Source: Prunella strophiata (lineage: Eukaryota > Chordata > Aves > Passeriformes > Prunellidae). From it: a stretch of DNA of 64,000 nt. Under the pieces are notes generated by a model, which was not told the DNA's origin, searched no databases, and saw nothing but the letters and a program-made list of their open reading frames with translations. The translations under genes were made by a program, and so were the position numbers. The stretch spans positions 3,841,400 through 3,905,399 of the forward strand of contig JAZBQD010000026.1 of assembly GCA_036583965.1 (NCBI GenBank), read 5' to 3'. Shown here in pieces: positions 1 to 13,390 of the stretch (positions are counted from its first letter, which is position 1; every line of letters begins with the position of its first letter).

Positions 1-567
1 GCAGATGCCTTGGGTGAGCCCCTGCAGATGGGGACGAGGTGCCATCCCCTTTCTTCAGCTGGGGGAGCTTTGGCTTCACCACCTGAAGTCACCTCCAGCA
101 GGTCCCAAATAAGATGGTGCAGCCACAGCTTTTCAGCTTCCTCAGCTCGAGGCATCACAGAAGACAGGGAGCTCGAGGGAGGCAGTGGGCACTTTCCCCA
201 CGGCAGCAGCTGGCTCTCCATCCCTGCCCGCGGCGTCAGTGCAGGGGAGGGCTTTGGCGTCCTTCCTGGGCAGCGCTGCTCTGCCTCTGGAGCCCGGCTG
301 GGGAGATAGCGGAGGTGAAAGGGCGCTTGGCACTCCTCCACGGGCTTGGGTCAATCGTTAATCGGGGAGGGATTGCTTTCCACTCTCGCAGGTAACCTCC
401 CCGCGGCTCCCACCCCGCACAAAACCAGCAGCCCCGGCAGCGGGGTGGAGCTGCAGCGCTGCCAGCGGAGCCTCCCGCAGGGCCATGGGAACGTGAGCAC
501 ACGGGAGGGACCCGGGCGACAAGCTGAGAGCCTTGGCTAGCGACAGAGGTGACAGCCAGCCCCCACC

Positions 568-1263
568 ATGGTGTCCATGGGGCTCCAGCTGCTGGGCTAC
601 ACCGTGGCCTTCCTGGGCTACATCGGCACGCTGACGGCCACGCTGCTGCCCAGCTGGAAGACCAGCTCCTACATCGGCTCCAGCATCGTGACAGCCGTCA
701 GCTTCACCAAGGGGCTGTGGATGGAGTGCGCCACGTACAGCACGGGCATCACCCAGTGCGACATCTACAGCTCCCTGCTCAACCTGCCCGCCGACATCCA
801 GGCGGCACAAGCCCTCATGGTGAGCTCCTGCGCCGTGTGCTCCCTGGCCTGCCTGCTCTCGGTCGTGGGCATGAGGTGCACCGTCTTCAGCCAGGGCTCG
901 CCGGGCAAGGACCGGGTGGCGGTGGCGGGCGGCGCAGTCTTCGTCCTCGGGGGGCTGCTCTGCTTCATCCCGCTGGTGTGGAACATCCACGTGGTGCTGC
1001 GGGATTTCCGCAACCCCGTCATCCCCGACAGCATGAAGTTCGAGCTCGGCGAGGCTCTTTACCTCGGCATCATCTCCTCCCTCCTCACCCTCGTCGGCGG
1101 CTTCATCCTCTGCACCTCCTGCCCTGCCCGGGACACCACGACCGCCTACTCCAGCGCCTACCAGCCCCAGCTGCTGGCCAGCAAGAGCCCCCGGCCCTCT
1201 GTCAGCCAGGCGCAGAAGACCAAGAGTGAAGTCAATTCCTACAACCTGACAGGATACGTGTAG
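568..1263 (+). CDS. CLDN2: Claudin-2, tight-junction cation pore protein (single coding exon)
   Basis: Complete open frame of 231 aa in one exon, as expected for CLDN2; the start lies in a good Kozak context (cccaccATGG). The protein shows the claudin plan: four hydrophobic segments (about residues 8-28, 82-100, 117-140, 162-182), the first-loop signature W30, G49-L50-W51, C54 and C64, and the C-terminal PDZ-binding Y-V that binds ZO proteins. D65 directly after C64, followed by I66 and Y67, is the arrangement that gives claudin-2 its paracellular sodium and water pore; other claudins differ here. The DIQAAQA and GEALYLGIISSL stretches agree with vertebrate CLDN2 from memory. The gene acts at the apical junctions of leaky epithelia. 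An acceptor-like pyrimidine-rich CAG near 391 suggests an upstream non-coding exon, but its extent is not determined. Confidence in the family is very high and in the CLDN2 paralogue high, supported by synteny with RBM41 and DNAAF6. Confidence 0.95.
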   Translation: MVSMGLQLLGYTVAFLGYIGTLTATLLPSWKTSSYIGSSIVTAVSFTKGLWMECATYSTGITQCDIYSSLLNLPADIQAAQALMVSSCAVCSLACLLSVVGMRCTVFSQGSPGKDRVAVAGGAVFVLGGLLCFIPLVWNIHVVLRDFRNPVIPDSMKFELGEALYLGIISSLLTLVGGFILCTSCPARDTTTAYSSAYQPQLLASKSPRPSVSQAQKTKSEVNSYNLTGYV

Positions 1264-1712
1264 TGGCTGCAGGGGGGAACCAGGCTGGCACCTCTCCCGG
1301 CTCCCCTGAGCGTCCGGGCTGGCACCAAGGGAGCGCGGTAAGAGCAGAGGGCACGGCGGCATCGCCCGTGCTCAGCCCTCTCATGTGCTTGGGGGGGTGA
1401 CCCCGCTCTCTCCCTGGGAGTCTGAGAGCCTTGTGACTGCTCGGAGATCCCTGCTGGTGGCTTACACTGATGAACGACCCTGAATCCGGCTTCTGTTCTT
1501 TACTCCACGCTGCCAGCTCGCAGGCAGCTCCTGGCACGGCGGGACCCCAGCCTGCAGCCCCAGTGAACCTACCTGGAAAGGGGAGTGGGCTTGTGGCCCC
1601 AGGGACCGGCCCGCTGGCCACGGAGGCATCACAGCAGGGTCAAGGGCATGTGCGTGGGTCTGGAGTCGCTGCTGGAGCGGGGGGTTGAGTGCTGGTTGCA
1701 AACCGATGTCGC

Positions 1713-1718
1713 AATAAA
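1713..1718 (+). promoter_or_regulatory. CLDN2 poly(A) signal
   Basis: Canonical AATAAA about 450 bases after the CLDN2 stop codon, giving a short 3' UTR. It is the first canonical signal I found downstream on this strand. Confidence 0.7.
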
Positions 1719-1719
1719 T

Positions 1720-4700
1720 ATGTCTTTCTAGCCAGACTGTATCCGAGCTTTTCTCTGGCACCGAGGGGCCGGCAGGGGGCTGTGGAGGGGGCCGAGGTGT
1801 GAAAGGTGCCCCTGGGCGTTGCTGCCTCCCCCCCCCCCCCCCACATGATGGCTTTGTCACCCGGGAGCCCGGGCAGCTGGGAGCACTGCTGAGGGGGAGG
1901 AGGGCCACTCCCTGGCACAGTTTGTCCCTGGGCACCACGCTGGGAGGTTGCCATGCACCACTACTGCCAGGGTGCCAGCAGGGACATGCAGAGCTCCCTG
2001 TGGGATAATAGCAGGCAGCACCTTCCCTCTGTCCCCCCAGCCCTTCTTGCTTCCAGGAGTGCAGGTGTGATGAGACTGGGGTGCCCACAGGGGGATTCAT
2101 TGCCCCTGCGTGTGGCACACCCAAGTCCCCAGGTGGTGGGCAGCCCTGGCATTCCCACATCCCCATCCCAGTGAGCACTGGCACTCCTGGGGCAAACATG
2201 GTCCCAAGGACCAGGGGCAGCTCCTGGCTGTGGTGGAGTCTGAGCAGCCCAGCTCAGCTGCAGAGGGGCTTCACAGGCAGGTCCTGAGCCCCTGAGGTCC
2301 TTGAAGGGTCTGTTTGGGGAGAAAAATGCCACCAGTGAGACCCTGGAAAGCTGCAAGGGGTGGGCAGGCAGGAGCCAAGTGTGTGGAGGGACAGGCTGCG
2401 TGGCTGCAGCCCTGCACAGGAACAGCAGCAGGACATCCCCACAGGCTGCTGGTGGCACTGGGGGATGCTGGCACATACCAGGCCATGGCAGGAGAGGAGG
2501 TGCAGGCAGCCCAGCTCCACAGCCCACCAGGGAGCAAGAACATTTTAATCCATCTGCTGTACCACTGCCTCACTTGAGAGAACCCCTGCTCTGCTGTGCC
2601 ACGGGGACACCCAGAGACCGCCTTGTCCCCGAGGGAGCAGGAGGCCTTGGTCTACCTGCTGACCCCCATAAAGCAATTTAGATTAGGCCATGGAGAGGAA
2701 GGGACCATGCTCTCCGCTCGAACGTCACCACCGTCACCCTTGCACCGCGAAATCGTGTTTGCTGTGGGGTTAACAGGCTCCTGATAACGCTGGGCCACGC
2801 TTTCTCCCCTCCTCAGGGAGCAAGGAGCTACACAGGGACCCATCCCAGCGTGACACTCCCTGGAGGGGACCAAGGTGGATCTCCAGGCAAAGGCCAGTGA
2901 CCCCATTTCCATGGCCAAGGGACAAAGCACAAAGCACAGCATCAACCCTGGACCAGCTGAGTTATTTATTCCTGCCCTGGGGAAAAGAGTGCCCTGGGGC
3001 ATGCAAGAGGCTTAGCCTGCTGGTGCAGCCCCCCAGGAGATGCTTTGGCCATAAATGGTTTGTTTTTTGGTTTTTTTTTTTTTTTCTGGGCAGCTGGTGG
3101 AGAGAGTGGGAGAGAAAATAGTTGGCACAAGATGTCACACCTTAAAGAGGAATTCCTGGGCACTGGGTCCTTGCCCCTCGCCTCCCACCCCTGTCTGCGG
3201 GCAGAGGCTGTGCTAATTAAACAAAGGGGCATTTGAAACTGCTCACGGCTTGATTGGTGCTGGGCTTATTAATGCTTTAATTCAAGGAGAAGAAGGGAAG
3301 CTTCCCCCAGAAGGAGAAAGGCAGCTGGCACAGGCAGAGGCAGGCAGAGCTCAGAGCTCAGAGCTGGGGTACAGAAGCAGCATCTCACTGGAACAGGGAC
3401 CAGCCTTTCCCCAGGCCCCTGGGCCACCAGCCCTGCCACAGGGGAGCCCCTGCATTAAGCACTGGGTGGGTTCAGGGAGGGGAACCTTCCTCCCATCCAG
3501 CTTTCCTGGCCTTCAATGTGAATACACCCAAAAATGTTAAACCTGGCTACAGGGCAAGGCAGGCTGACAGAGATTTTCCACTTGGGAAGGAGGATGGGGA
3601 AGGGGAGGGGAGGACACTGGGTGCACAGCTGTGGTGGCAGTGGTTATCTCTGCATCACACAATAGCCAATCTCCTCATTATTGATAAAGCAGGATCTTGA
3701 GGGCAGCCTGGATGGAGCCCAGGCTAGGGACAGAGAGGACAGGAGCCCAGACTGTGCCTGGGCAGCTCTGCTGATGGTGAGTGTGAGTGAAGGGATGGAG
3801 CCCAGCCAGCACAGCACCTCAGAAGGCCTCTTGCCCCTCACCAGCTCAGTGGCAAAAGCTGAGGGCTGCTCCAGGATTCCCTGCAGAAAGGCACAAGAGA
3901 GCACAGCCAAGTTCAGGACAAGATGGGGGAAGCAGGGGTGGGCAGAGGGCTGGGTGGGGAAGGGCTCTCTCCATCTCAAGCCCCCACTTCACAGGCTGGT
4001 GTGGTGGAGTGGGGAGCCTTGCAGCCCTCCCTGGAGGGCCAGGCTGCAGTGACTAATCCCCTGCCATAAGGAAATGAGTCCTTCCCCTCTCCTCTTTCCC
4101 TACTGGATGATACCTCGATGGAAGGAACGGGGCAATAAAATACTAATGTGCCCTTATCTTCAAAAGTGATAGAGGCACTATAAACACTCAGTACACCCCA
4201 ACCCAGATTAGGGACTGCAACCTCATCAGCTGGTCACGAGAAAACCACAACTTCTTCTTCCAAAGAGGGAGCAGCACAGCCCATCTCCCAGGGCCCTGCA
4301 TCCAGGCCTTGCCCACCAGGCACTGCCCCAGGTGCAAGCAGAGCCTCTTCTCAGTGCAGAGCACTGGGCAGGCATGCCCAGGTGAAAAAGGGCACAGGTT
4401 TGCCCTAGACCCACCAGGATCACACACATCCTACTTCCCTGGAGCCCTCCTGAGGCAAGCAGAGTTCCTTCTGGCATTCCCAACCTACTGCTCATCCCTG
4501 CTTAGCACAGCTGACCTGGAGCAGCAGCAAATAATCCATGCAAGCTCTCTGGGGAATATCAGGCCACGTGCTGGGAGGGTCCATCTCTGCCCACAGCCCC
4601 CAGGAATTGCTCAGATAGGAGAGATGGGAGGGGGAAGGAGATTCAGACCAGGTTTCTGATGGGCTGAGGCACTTGGAAAGGACCAGCACATTCCTCCACC

Positions 4701-7700
4701 CTCTCCCCATCCACAGCACACTCCCAGCTGCCTCCCACGCCTGTCAGAGCCTCCTGGCCCCTCAGCAAGCCAGGGCTGATATGGAAGATTGCCCATGGCT
4801 TTGCAGCAGCCTTTTCAGGACAGGAGCAGCAGAGGATACAACCAAAAGGGGCTGCTCTGGACACCCTAAATCCTGACTGCCAGGCTGGGCTCAAGGCACC
4901 AAATCCTGACTGCCAGGCTGGGCTCAAGGCACCAAATCCTGACTGCCAGGCTGGGCTCAAGGCACCAAATCCTGACTGCCAGGATGACCTCAAGTCACAC
5001 ACTGGCAGGAATGGGAGAGGCATTCCCTGCCCCAGCCATGTCCCTGAGCCCAGGAAAGAGCCTCATGGATTCACCTCTGGGTATCTGTGGTGCTCAGCTG
5101 GCAATTGCACTCATATTTCACCTCCAAAGGCTCCCTGCCCTCCTGGAGCCATGAGGATGGCCCTGTCTGGAGTCAGGGCAGACAGCACGGGCTGTTGGTG
5201 CCCAGTTCTTCTGGTCTTGTTGGGAGACCTTGCACTGGAGGTGAGGAACAAGCTCTTCTTTGGAAAACACCTTCTACCAGGGGAAAATCTGGTGCACAAA
5301 CTCACAGCTTTGCACAGCCTCCCAGGTGAGACCTGTTTAAAAGCACATTAAAGGATCTTTGGGTCCTGAAGGAAAAATATGAGGGCAGAATGAACTCCAT
5401 GACACTGCAGGGGACAGAGGCCTCTGGGTGCACCAAAGGAGATTGCTAGAAAGCACCTTCCTGTTTGAACAACAGCTCAGAAATCTATCAGGAGGGTTAT
5501 AAAAGGTGTTTATCTCAGAAAAGCTGATACCCGTGCAGAGGACACGGAGGTTTGATCTTCCAGGCAGTTGCATTAACATCACAATCAGATTGTTCCATAA
5601 TCATTTGAGTCTAATCTCTACTGAAGGAGCTGCAGGTTAGTGATCTCAGCAAACCTCATGTACCTGCAATCTGCAGCAGCAAAAAAAAAGGCTTTGCAGT
5701 AGAACCCACACCAATTCAGTGAGCAAGATATACTTTTATAGTGGTACAAACATAAGGGCTTCCACAGATTTTACAAAAATATTGGGAAAAACATAGTCCA
5801 TCTCCAAAATCTGCCAAAATCTGCTTTGGAGACCTGGTTTAGAGAATTGCAGATAAATTGTGATAGTTCCACAGCTCCATGCTGGACAGAAGAGAGGAAG
5901 ACCAGAGGATCCCAAACACCTTTACATGGACAAACAGAGCTGCAACCACCTTAGCAAGTCTAGAGAGTCATCCCAAGCAATCCCTGCCATCCTGTCACCT
6001 CCATGCCTGAGGGCATCAACAATTCTGGCAGCTGCTAACAAAGGTTCATACCTAGAAGATGCTCAGACTCCAGGCATAGCTGAGGCCCTCCAGGCTCTCT
6101 GCTAAGCACCACGAGTCTGGAAGAAGCAAATCTCCCCATAAGCAGAGAAACCAGGGGGGCTTCACCAGCTTTGGGGCTGCCTTTTATCTCTGCTCAGGAT
6201 TTCAGGGTGTGCTTTGGATGAAGTTTTTCCCACACTGGCAAACTAATCTTTCCCCAAGCCAGGTGTCTTTTTTCACAGAACTTACCACACCCTCTATTTC
6301 TGGGATGTCCAGCCTGCTAAAAAAGGCTGAAAGCAGAACAAGACTCACGTCAGAAGCAGCATGATTGCCTCAAACTTGCTTTCCCAGAAAAACTGTCTCT
6401 CTAGGTTTCTTAGGTCACTGGAGCAAAGTCCCACAGCACCAGCTCTACCTGCCAGGTGCTCCCAAGATTTCTCCAACAGATGCATTTTCATTACCCAAAT
6501 GTTTAGCCCTTTCCTTTTGAGGCAGTGGGCACAATTTCAGCCTTCAGTATTTTTCAGGGCATAGAAAAGCCCAGAGACTCTGCAGGCATTACAGAGCTAA
6601 GGGCAGACCTCAGCCATCCCTGGATCCACCACTGTGATGCTGAGGTGCCCTTTGCACAATTCCAGTACACTTTTACAGGAATGAGGGCACTGCTCTTTGT
6701 CTCTGGTTCTTCCCCAGCTGCCACAGAAGCCAGGCACACATCTCACAGACCACTGGAGCCTCTGATCCTCCCACGATTGAGCACCTCCTCCCCAGCCTTC
6801 TGCCCTTCCCAAACACCCTTTTTTTTAATGTTTCCAGACTGGGAACTGGCAGGATGTTTCACCCCAGGCCTGGCTGCTGGCTGGGGCAAGGCTTGCTCCA
6901 CCTCCGTGCTGCCCAGGGAGGTGGCAGGGGAGAGATACCAGGGAGAAAAGCAATTAGCTCCTTGTTTCAAGGCAAGGAGAGCAGGCTTTGGGTCCAGGAA
7001 CATCCTCAGCAAGGGGAAGGACCTCCCTGTTGCAAGGCAAAGCCCCTGGAAATGGCTCCCAGAACACAGTCCCCATAGCCCAGCCCAGGGAGCTGCCAGG
7101 ATCCTGCCAGTACACAATAAATTTCCACCTGCCTGGGCACTCCTGTCCCTGTAGCTGACACCCCAGGGCCTGCTCACAAGCAAGGGTCTTGCTGTGGCTT
7201 ATGGCCTCCTTCCCAAAGCTCTGGGAGCCCCATCTCCCTGCTGTGCTGGGTGACCAGCATCCCAAGGGGCTGATTGCTACCTTGGGATTCTGCAGCTGAA
7301 AACTATTTTACCTCACAGGTCACAGGCAGATGCAGCTAATCCACCCAGCTTCAGTACTTAGTAAATCCTCATGGGGAATAAAAGGGAATAAGCAGTGCCA
7401 AACACAGTGTAAAGGCAGCCCAGTCCTAAGTGAGGAGACAGGTTTCCCTCAGCTGTCCCTGAGTGCAGCTGCCCTTTCCCATGGGAGATCTTTGCAAGCA
7501 GGGAGGCTGCCCAGGAAATGCAGGAATAAAGCTCCCAGCTCAGTGGTGGGATGGAGAGAGCCACAGTGCCTTCAGCAGAGTGAGCTGAGGGGAAACACAC
7601 CACTGCTCTTCCCTGGCTCCTTGCACCACTGCCTGCTCCTGCACAGTCCCATGCAATGCTGGGACCAAGGACAGGACAGGCTGGATCTCCCCCAAGCCTT

Positions 7701-8576
7701 GTCAGGGCTGCTGGGTGCAGCCCCAGGACTTCATGGAGCACAGCTTGGTGCTGGCACAGTGGGCACTGGGAGCTCTGGGAGGAGAAGGCTTTGCCAAACA
7801 TCCTTATCTCTGAAGATGCCTTTCTGATCTCCTCACCTCCAATGTGTTTATCTCAACTACACAACTTAATCCCCCAAACTACTCTGGCAGCAACTCCTGG
7901 CACAGGCATCCTCAAGAGAGCTTTGAAAGATGCAGAAGAGAAGTGCCAGGTTTCAAACCCAGCTACTCTGATACCAGCTTATCCAAGGAAAATTAATAGC
8001 TGCAGTTTGCCAAGCTACATCCATTTAGGAAACGCTCCATCACAGAACTACTTTGTGTGTTATTTCCTCACACTGGGGAAAACAAATCAGCTCAAGAAAT
8101 GCCAAAAGACCCATGTATTGCTGTAAGGAGCACATATTTTTATCTTGCTGCTGATGTCAGACACAGAGAGGTGAGAATATGAAGCCTGCTAGCTGTTACA
8201 GGCTGCTGAACGCTTCCGTAGGCTCACGGATCTCTGCTGATGGATGCTTGCATCAAAGCTGGCCTTTGCTCACCACCTCCTCATCCAGCAAAGCCCATTC
8301 CCCTCACTAACTCCTGAGTGTCTGTTTTCTGTACATCACCATGCTGGGCAGGCTGAATTTCCTTCCCAGCAGCTGCTGTGGGGCCGGGTTTGGTTTTGTG
8401 CTGGGAACAGGGCTGATAACCCAGGGGTGTCTGAGTTCTCCCTGAGCAGGGATTGCACACAGCCAGGGCCTGTGCTGCTCCTCACCCTCACCAGAGAGGA
8501 GCTGGGGGGACACAGCCAGGACAGCTGATCCCAGCTGACCCCAGGGACATCCCAGACCTTCTGGCATCACCCTCAG
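1720..8576. other. Intergenic DNA, no gene recognised
   Basis: No exon of a known family was recognised on either strand. Open frames here are short, lack conserved motifs and overlap in several frames. MORC4, which follows CLDN2 in the human order, was looked for by protein motif (GHKL ATPase, CW zinc finger) and not seen. Minor features are a C-run near 1830, a T-run near 3070 and the 33-bp tandem repeat listed separately. Confidence 0.55.
4864..4993. repeat. 33-bp tandem repeat, about four copies
   Basis: The unit begins accaaatcctgactgccagg and continues gctgggctcaaggc. It recurs nearly perfectly every 33 bases; the last copy is degenerate. It is a small minisatellite in intergenic DNA with no sign of coding use. 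Confidence 0.85.
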
Positions 8577-8868
8577 CACATAAAGCTGGGGGAGAAGGAG
8601 GAAGGGGGCACATTCTGAGTTTGTCTTCCCAAGTAATTGATGGAGCCCTGCCTTCCTGGAGCACCTGCCTGCCAAGGGAGGCAGTGGATGAATTCCTTGT
8701 TTTGCTTTGCTTGCATACACGACTTTTGCTTTAGTTATTAAACTGTCTTTATCTCAACCCACGGGTTTTCTCACTTTTACTTTTCCAATTCTCTCCCCCA
8801 TCCCAGTGGTGGGGAGGGAGTGAGTGGCTGCGTGGGGCTGAGTTGCTGGCTGGGGTTAAGCCATGACA
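8577..8868 (+). mobile_element. Solo or partial LTR of an avian class III (ERVL-type) endogenous retrovirus
   Basis: The segment carries the recognisable avian ERVL LTR blocks in order: a GGAGAAGGAGGAAGGGGG stretch, 'gatggagccctgccttcctgga', 'gaattccttgttttgctttgct', 'attaaactgtctttatctcaaccca', the 'attctctcccccatccca' block, and the terminal 'gctggctggggttaagccatgaca'. I know this order from the common passerine LTR. No internal retroviral coding sequence is attached, so it looks like a solo or truncated LTR. The 5' boundary is approximate. Confidence 0.75.
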
Positions 8869-9710
8869 ATCACTCAGACATGTTCTCCTTTCCCTGGGTG
8901 GCAGGAATAAACCAGGAGACAGATTTTAGCCCGAGGGCTTGACACACACCATGAAAAACTCTGGGGATGTCTGTGAATAATCTTCTGAAAAATAAGGTCA
9001 AGTATGTTAGGGATAAAGTTCAGATCATGGAGCTACTTAAATGGGAGGGAATAAAAAAAGATGCAAAGAGGAGGAGCAGCAGCAGCTCAGATTACGCATA
9101 TGTGCCGTGAAGAACATTGAGATCAAGTCTGAAGGAGGTGTGGACATTTCCTGCTTTAGAAGCAGCTTTGGAGGAGAAAATAAAGGTCTGCCTTTTCACC
9201 CACCCAGGGTAGATGCTTCAAAGGATGATTGGCTTTTGGGATAAAACTTCCCAGAATGGTCAGAAGCATGGATACTCCCAAGATCATTGGCTATTTTGTA
9301 CTTCAGAAAATATATTTCATGCAACCATAAAAACTGGTGCAAGCATCCCAAACACTGCTAAAGGAAAACTTTGACTCATTGCAATATCCTGGTAGAGATT
9401 CAATCTCCTCAACAGCTCTACTGAAAATTGAATATGATTGGGGTGTAGCCTGTGGTTTGAGGACTGGCTGGAGACATGTCAGGAGCAAAACACCAAACAA
9501 TGAATGAAGGTAAGAAATGCTACTTTGAAACCATGAATGGAGGGGGATAAGGGAGCTACCTTAGATCTCAAGTGTTCCCACCTGCAGCACTGACCTGGAA
9601 ACACAGTAACCAGCACAATCTGAAAATGTCAAGAGAGGTCACAGAAACAGCTCTGAAATCTCAAAAGATGAGATGAAATGAAGCAGGATTCAACCAAGCA
9701 GGAGATCAGG

Positions 9711-9740
9711 AATGGTAGACACAGACACAGACACAGACAC
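9711..9740. repeat. Short (ACAGAC)n microsatellite
   Basis: About five units of a CAGACA-type hexamer, listed as a simple repeat only. Nothing else was recognised between the LTR ending near 8868 and the CR1 relic starting near 11687. Confidence 0.8.
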
Positions 9741-11686
9741 AGGTCCTACAGACTGCAGAAAGCCCCACAGCTGTAGAGATATGTCCTTTCTGCCTCCAAC
9801 AGCAACAGAGAAAGTCCCTTCTGTGGTAAGCTGTAAGTGCAGCCCTGGGGGAAATGATGTGGCACAACCCTCACCATGCAGGCTGGGGGATCTCTGTCCA
9901 CGTCACTGCCTTGCCCAACTCTGACTCGCAGGCAACACACACGGCAGAGGTTTGGTGATGTCACCTAAGCACTGGTTTCTGTCACATGGTCTCGTGCCTT
10001 TCCAGGTAAAATGAAGTGTTTGAGTCAAAGGAGTGATGCTGGGCTGGCCACTCACACACCCTCTCCTCCATACCCACGGCCTGGGTGAGAGAATGTGCTT
10101 CAGGAGGGACAGGGAATGTGTGACTGTAAGGGTGGGTTCTCCTCAGCTCCTTGGAGCCAGACATTTTATGGTATAAAGGAGGAAATCAGGTTTCAAGATG
10201 CTTCTGCACTGGAAAAAAAAGCACAGGCTTGAACAACATTGAACCACTTGCCCTTATTTTCTTCCCAGAAACCATATACTGCAGGCAACAGGGAGTTGCA
10301 GCATCTTCTGGCTGCAACCCCTCCCCTTTGTCACATCTGGCTGCTCCCAAACCCTTCATCTTCCTCCAAACCCGACGTTTCCCAGGTTTAAAGTACAGCC
10401 ATGCTGCTGGCTGAAGAAGAGCCTAAGAAAACAAGCCTAAAGAAGCAAAGCTGCCAGGCAGGACAGCATCAGCAGAAGACTGAAGGAGCAGGGCTCAGCC
10501 AGGCTCAGCCAGAGCCTTGCAGCAGATCTGATGGCAAACCCCGCGTCACCACCCCGCCGGCTGTTCCCATGGCTACACGGGAAGAGAAATCGAGTTCAAG
10601 GAACCTCGTGTCGCTACATTATTTAACAAACAGACAGTCACGCTCGGGAGGAAAACACAGGCAGGGACCCAGTTTAGCAGCTGCGTGGGCTGATCACACC
10701 CATGGATGCCCGAGTGCTCACACCCTGGAAGGGACCAAATCCCAAATCAAGCTCAGCCCGAGCCAGGCAGGGTGTTAGCCACAAGGAGAGTCCAGCATGG
10801 CTCTTCTGGAGCCTGCAAGAGCACAGCTGTTTGTCCACAAACACAGCCAGACCGTGCACCTGACAGAGCCCTGGATACCTGACCCATTTATGAAATTATC
10901 CAAAGGAAAGGAAAGGACACCCCACCTGTGTTCAGCCCAGGCCTCCAATGCAGCACTGGGCAAAGAGGAAAGGCTTGTGGGCACAAAGGAAAGCATAGGA
11001 GGAAAAAAGTGTGGAGGAGTTGTAGGGGTGTTGGGAGAGATGAACAGGCTTTGAGGGAAAAGGTGGCGATGGAGCTTGGAGAGAGCTTGTGTTGGAAAAG
11101 TGGTTCAGCATGGCAGCAGTGAGGAGAAACAAGAGGGCTCTGAGGGGAGCTGAGACAGGGAAAACAGGAGCAACAGGAGGGGTTTGGTCCCATGACTGCC
11201 CTGAGCCAGTGAGGGATGAGCAGGACTGTTCTCACCACACCATGTTTTCAGTGCTGGTATAACCCAGCCTTTCCCCTTCCCCAAAATCCTGCAGGAAGGA
11301 GCAGGAGGTGACCCAGATCGCTCTGTGATTCACCAAACAGCTGCAGAGAGCCACGATTCTGGGATTCTGTGAGATGCCAAGGTCCACTGGGCTGTTCTGA
11401 GGCCCCTTCGCTGGGCAGGCAGTGGGGACACAGCCAGGCCAGCAGTGCCACCGTGTGGGAGCAGGTCACCTCCTTCTGCAGGGACACGGGCAGCAAGGGG
11501 TCCTGCAGCGTGAGAGAGAGCAGTTGGAAACACAAAAACAAACATAAACACTCATACATACATAAATAAACTCAGCTCTCACCCTCCCCCCATCCCAAAA
11601 CTTAAAAAGAACGAGAGACTTATCCAGAGAAATTTTCTCAGCCAGAAACTTGCTCCTTGCTGGAAGCCAAAAGACTGTGTTGTCTC

Positions 11687-12420
11687 TCAAGTGATTTTCA
11701 ATAATGCCCAGAAAAATAACTCTCTTTCACCAGGCACTGAAGTGAGACTGACAGGACTGTAATTACCAGGGTCTTCCTTCTTGCTCATCTTGAAAACTAG
11801 GACTTTGGCCAGCTTCCAGTGTGCAGGGACCTCTCCAGGCTCCCAAGACTTGAAAAATAATGGAGAGAGATCCTGTGATGACAGGCCCAGCATTTTCAGT
11901 ACCCTGGGATTAACCCCGTGGAGCCCCAGAGATTTATGTGCATCCAACTGGAGCAGCAAGCCTCAAACACGTTCAGTTTTGGCTGGGAGTTTATCCTGCC
12001 CCTAATCACAGTCTGGGGGCTCCCAGGGCCCATCACTGGTGTTAATGACAGAGGTGAAGAAGGCATTAAACATCTCTGCTTTGTCCATGTCCCTGTCTGT
12101 GAGGTGTCTGACCTCATCCAGAGCAGACTGATGTGATCTCTGATCCTCCTTTTGCTGCTAACACGTTTTAACAAGTCCTTTTTGCTGTCTTTCACAGCAC
12201 TGGCAAGCTTGAACACTAATCAAGCTCTGGCCACGTGAATTTTCTCCCTGAAATGTTGAACAGCATCTCCCTCATTTTCCTGTGTAACCTGTCCTTGCTT
12301 CCAATGTCCATACCCTGGGCCCTCTGCTCCCCTCAGCAATGAGTCCCTATGACAATAACCTGTCTTTTTTCCTTTTTTTCCTCCACAGGAGTGATTTTGA
12401 TATGGAGTGCAGGTCAACTT
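11687..12420 (-). mobile_element. CR1 LINE relic, reverse-transcriptase region
   Basis: On the minus strand the translation contains degenerate CR1 ORF2 motifs: a 'G-x-H-G-V-N-P-R-V-L-K' block, then 'SWEPGEVPAHWKLAKVLVFK', and 'KKEDPGNYSPVSLTSVPG', the conserved reverse-transcriptase core of CR1 elements. Upstream pieces (11896-12216, 12220-12417) fit the preceding ORF2 linker in shifted frames. Several frameshifts show the copy is dead. Together with the 3'-end fragments elsewhere, it supports an avian genome. Confidence 0.85.
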
Positions 12421-12421
12421 G

Positions 12422-13390
12422 ACCTCGTTGATACCTCCAACCTCAATGGAGCACAGTCCTCAGCACTGGTTCTACTTGCAGAGCCTGGTATCTCTGACCC
12501 AAGGGCACCTGAGAAGGTGGGGTAACCCTAGAGAAATGCAGTTTAACCCTTGTGTGCAGCACAGAGCACCAGGAACAGCTGATTCCAAGGGAAGGCACCA
12601 GCACAGTCAGGAGTGATGAGGAAACAGCGTTAGAAATTCTCTCTAGGCACCATTTGTGTTGGTGTCCTGAAGAACAAGGCATGTAGGGGTTTAAAACAGA
12701 AATATAACTATCATTTTTCTGTCAGCCACAAGTACTGCACAGGTGTTTTCACTGAACTTTCCAACATATTCTTAGGTCTCCATCCTCAGACAATGCTGCT
12801 AACTTTGATACTGCTTCCTTCTCTGTTGAAAAGTACCTTTATTATCTAGTTTCTAGGTTATAAAAATTTACTTCTTGGCCTCCAGAGCCAGCCGGTTTCC
12901 TTTCTACTTGATGATAAAGGCTATCTTATCTGGCTTTATGGAATGCTGAACTTCAACAGCTAACAGCCACTGAGCCATATGAACTGGTTGCACCCTGGAA
13001 TTTGTTGATCAGAGAAAAGAATTTTCCTTCAGTAACATCCAGATGATTGTCCAAACTCTAGCAGTCCTTTCTGCTTAGCATTTGAGCTGAAATTTTTGTT
13101 AAGGAAGTAAAGCTTCTTGTTCTGCTAAAGGTCAGGAGTTCTCAACAAGAAATTAATTTTTCTATTAGAAGTTTTGCCACTGGAATGTAACTCAATCAGC
13201 ACATTTAACTAAAACCCACCCAATTCTTGAGAAATTATCTAATTTAAATGGGCAGAATCCTCTGGGATGAAAGGCTGTTATTTTAAACAGGAAAACAGAG
13301 GTCAGGCAGGGATCAAAGAGATCAGGCACTGAAAAAAAGTTCCTGATTTAATATGGCCTGTCTGAATGACACCTGGATTGACAGGTACAT
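12422..13390. other. Intergenic, nothing recognised
   Basis: AT-richer unique-looking sequence between the CR1 relic and the C-rich array upstream of NUP62 copy A. No conserved frame or element was recognised. Confidence 0.5.

Noticed and set aside
358..1362. 334-codon minus-strand open frame over CLDN2
   Set aside because: It is a GC-rich antisense shadow of the CLDN2 exon; the translation is low-complexity and unlike any family.
6525..7154. 209-codon open frame in the CLDN2-NUP62 interval
   Set aside because: No homology recognised, competing frames on the other strand, no splice or codon-use support.
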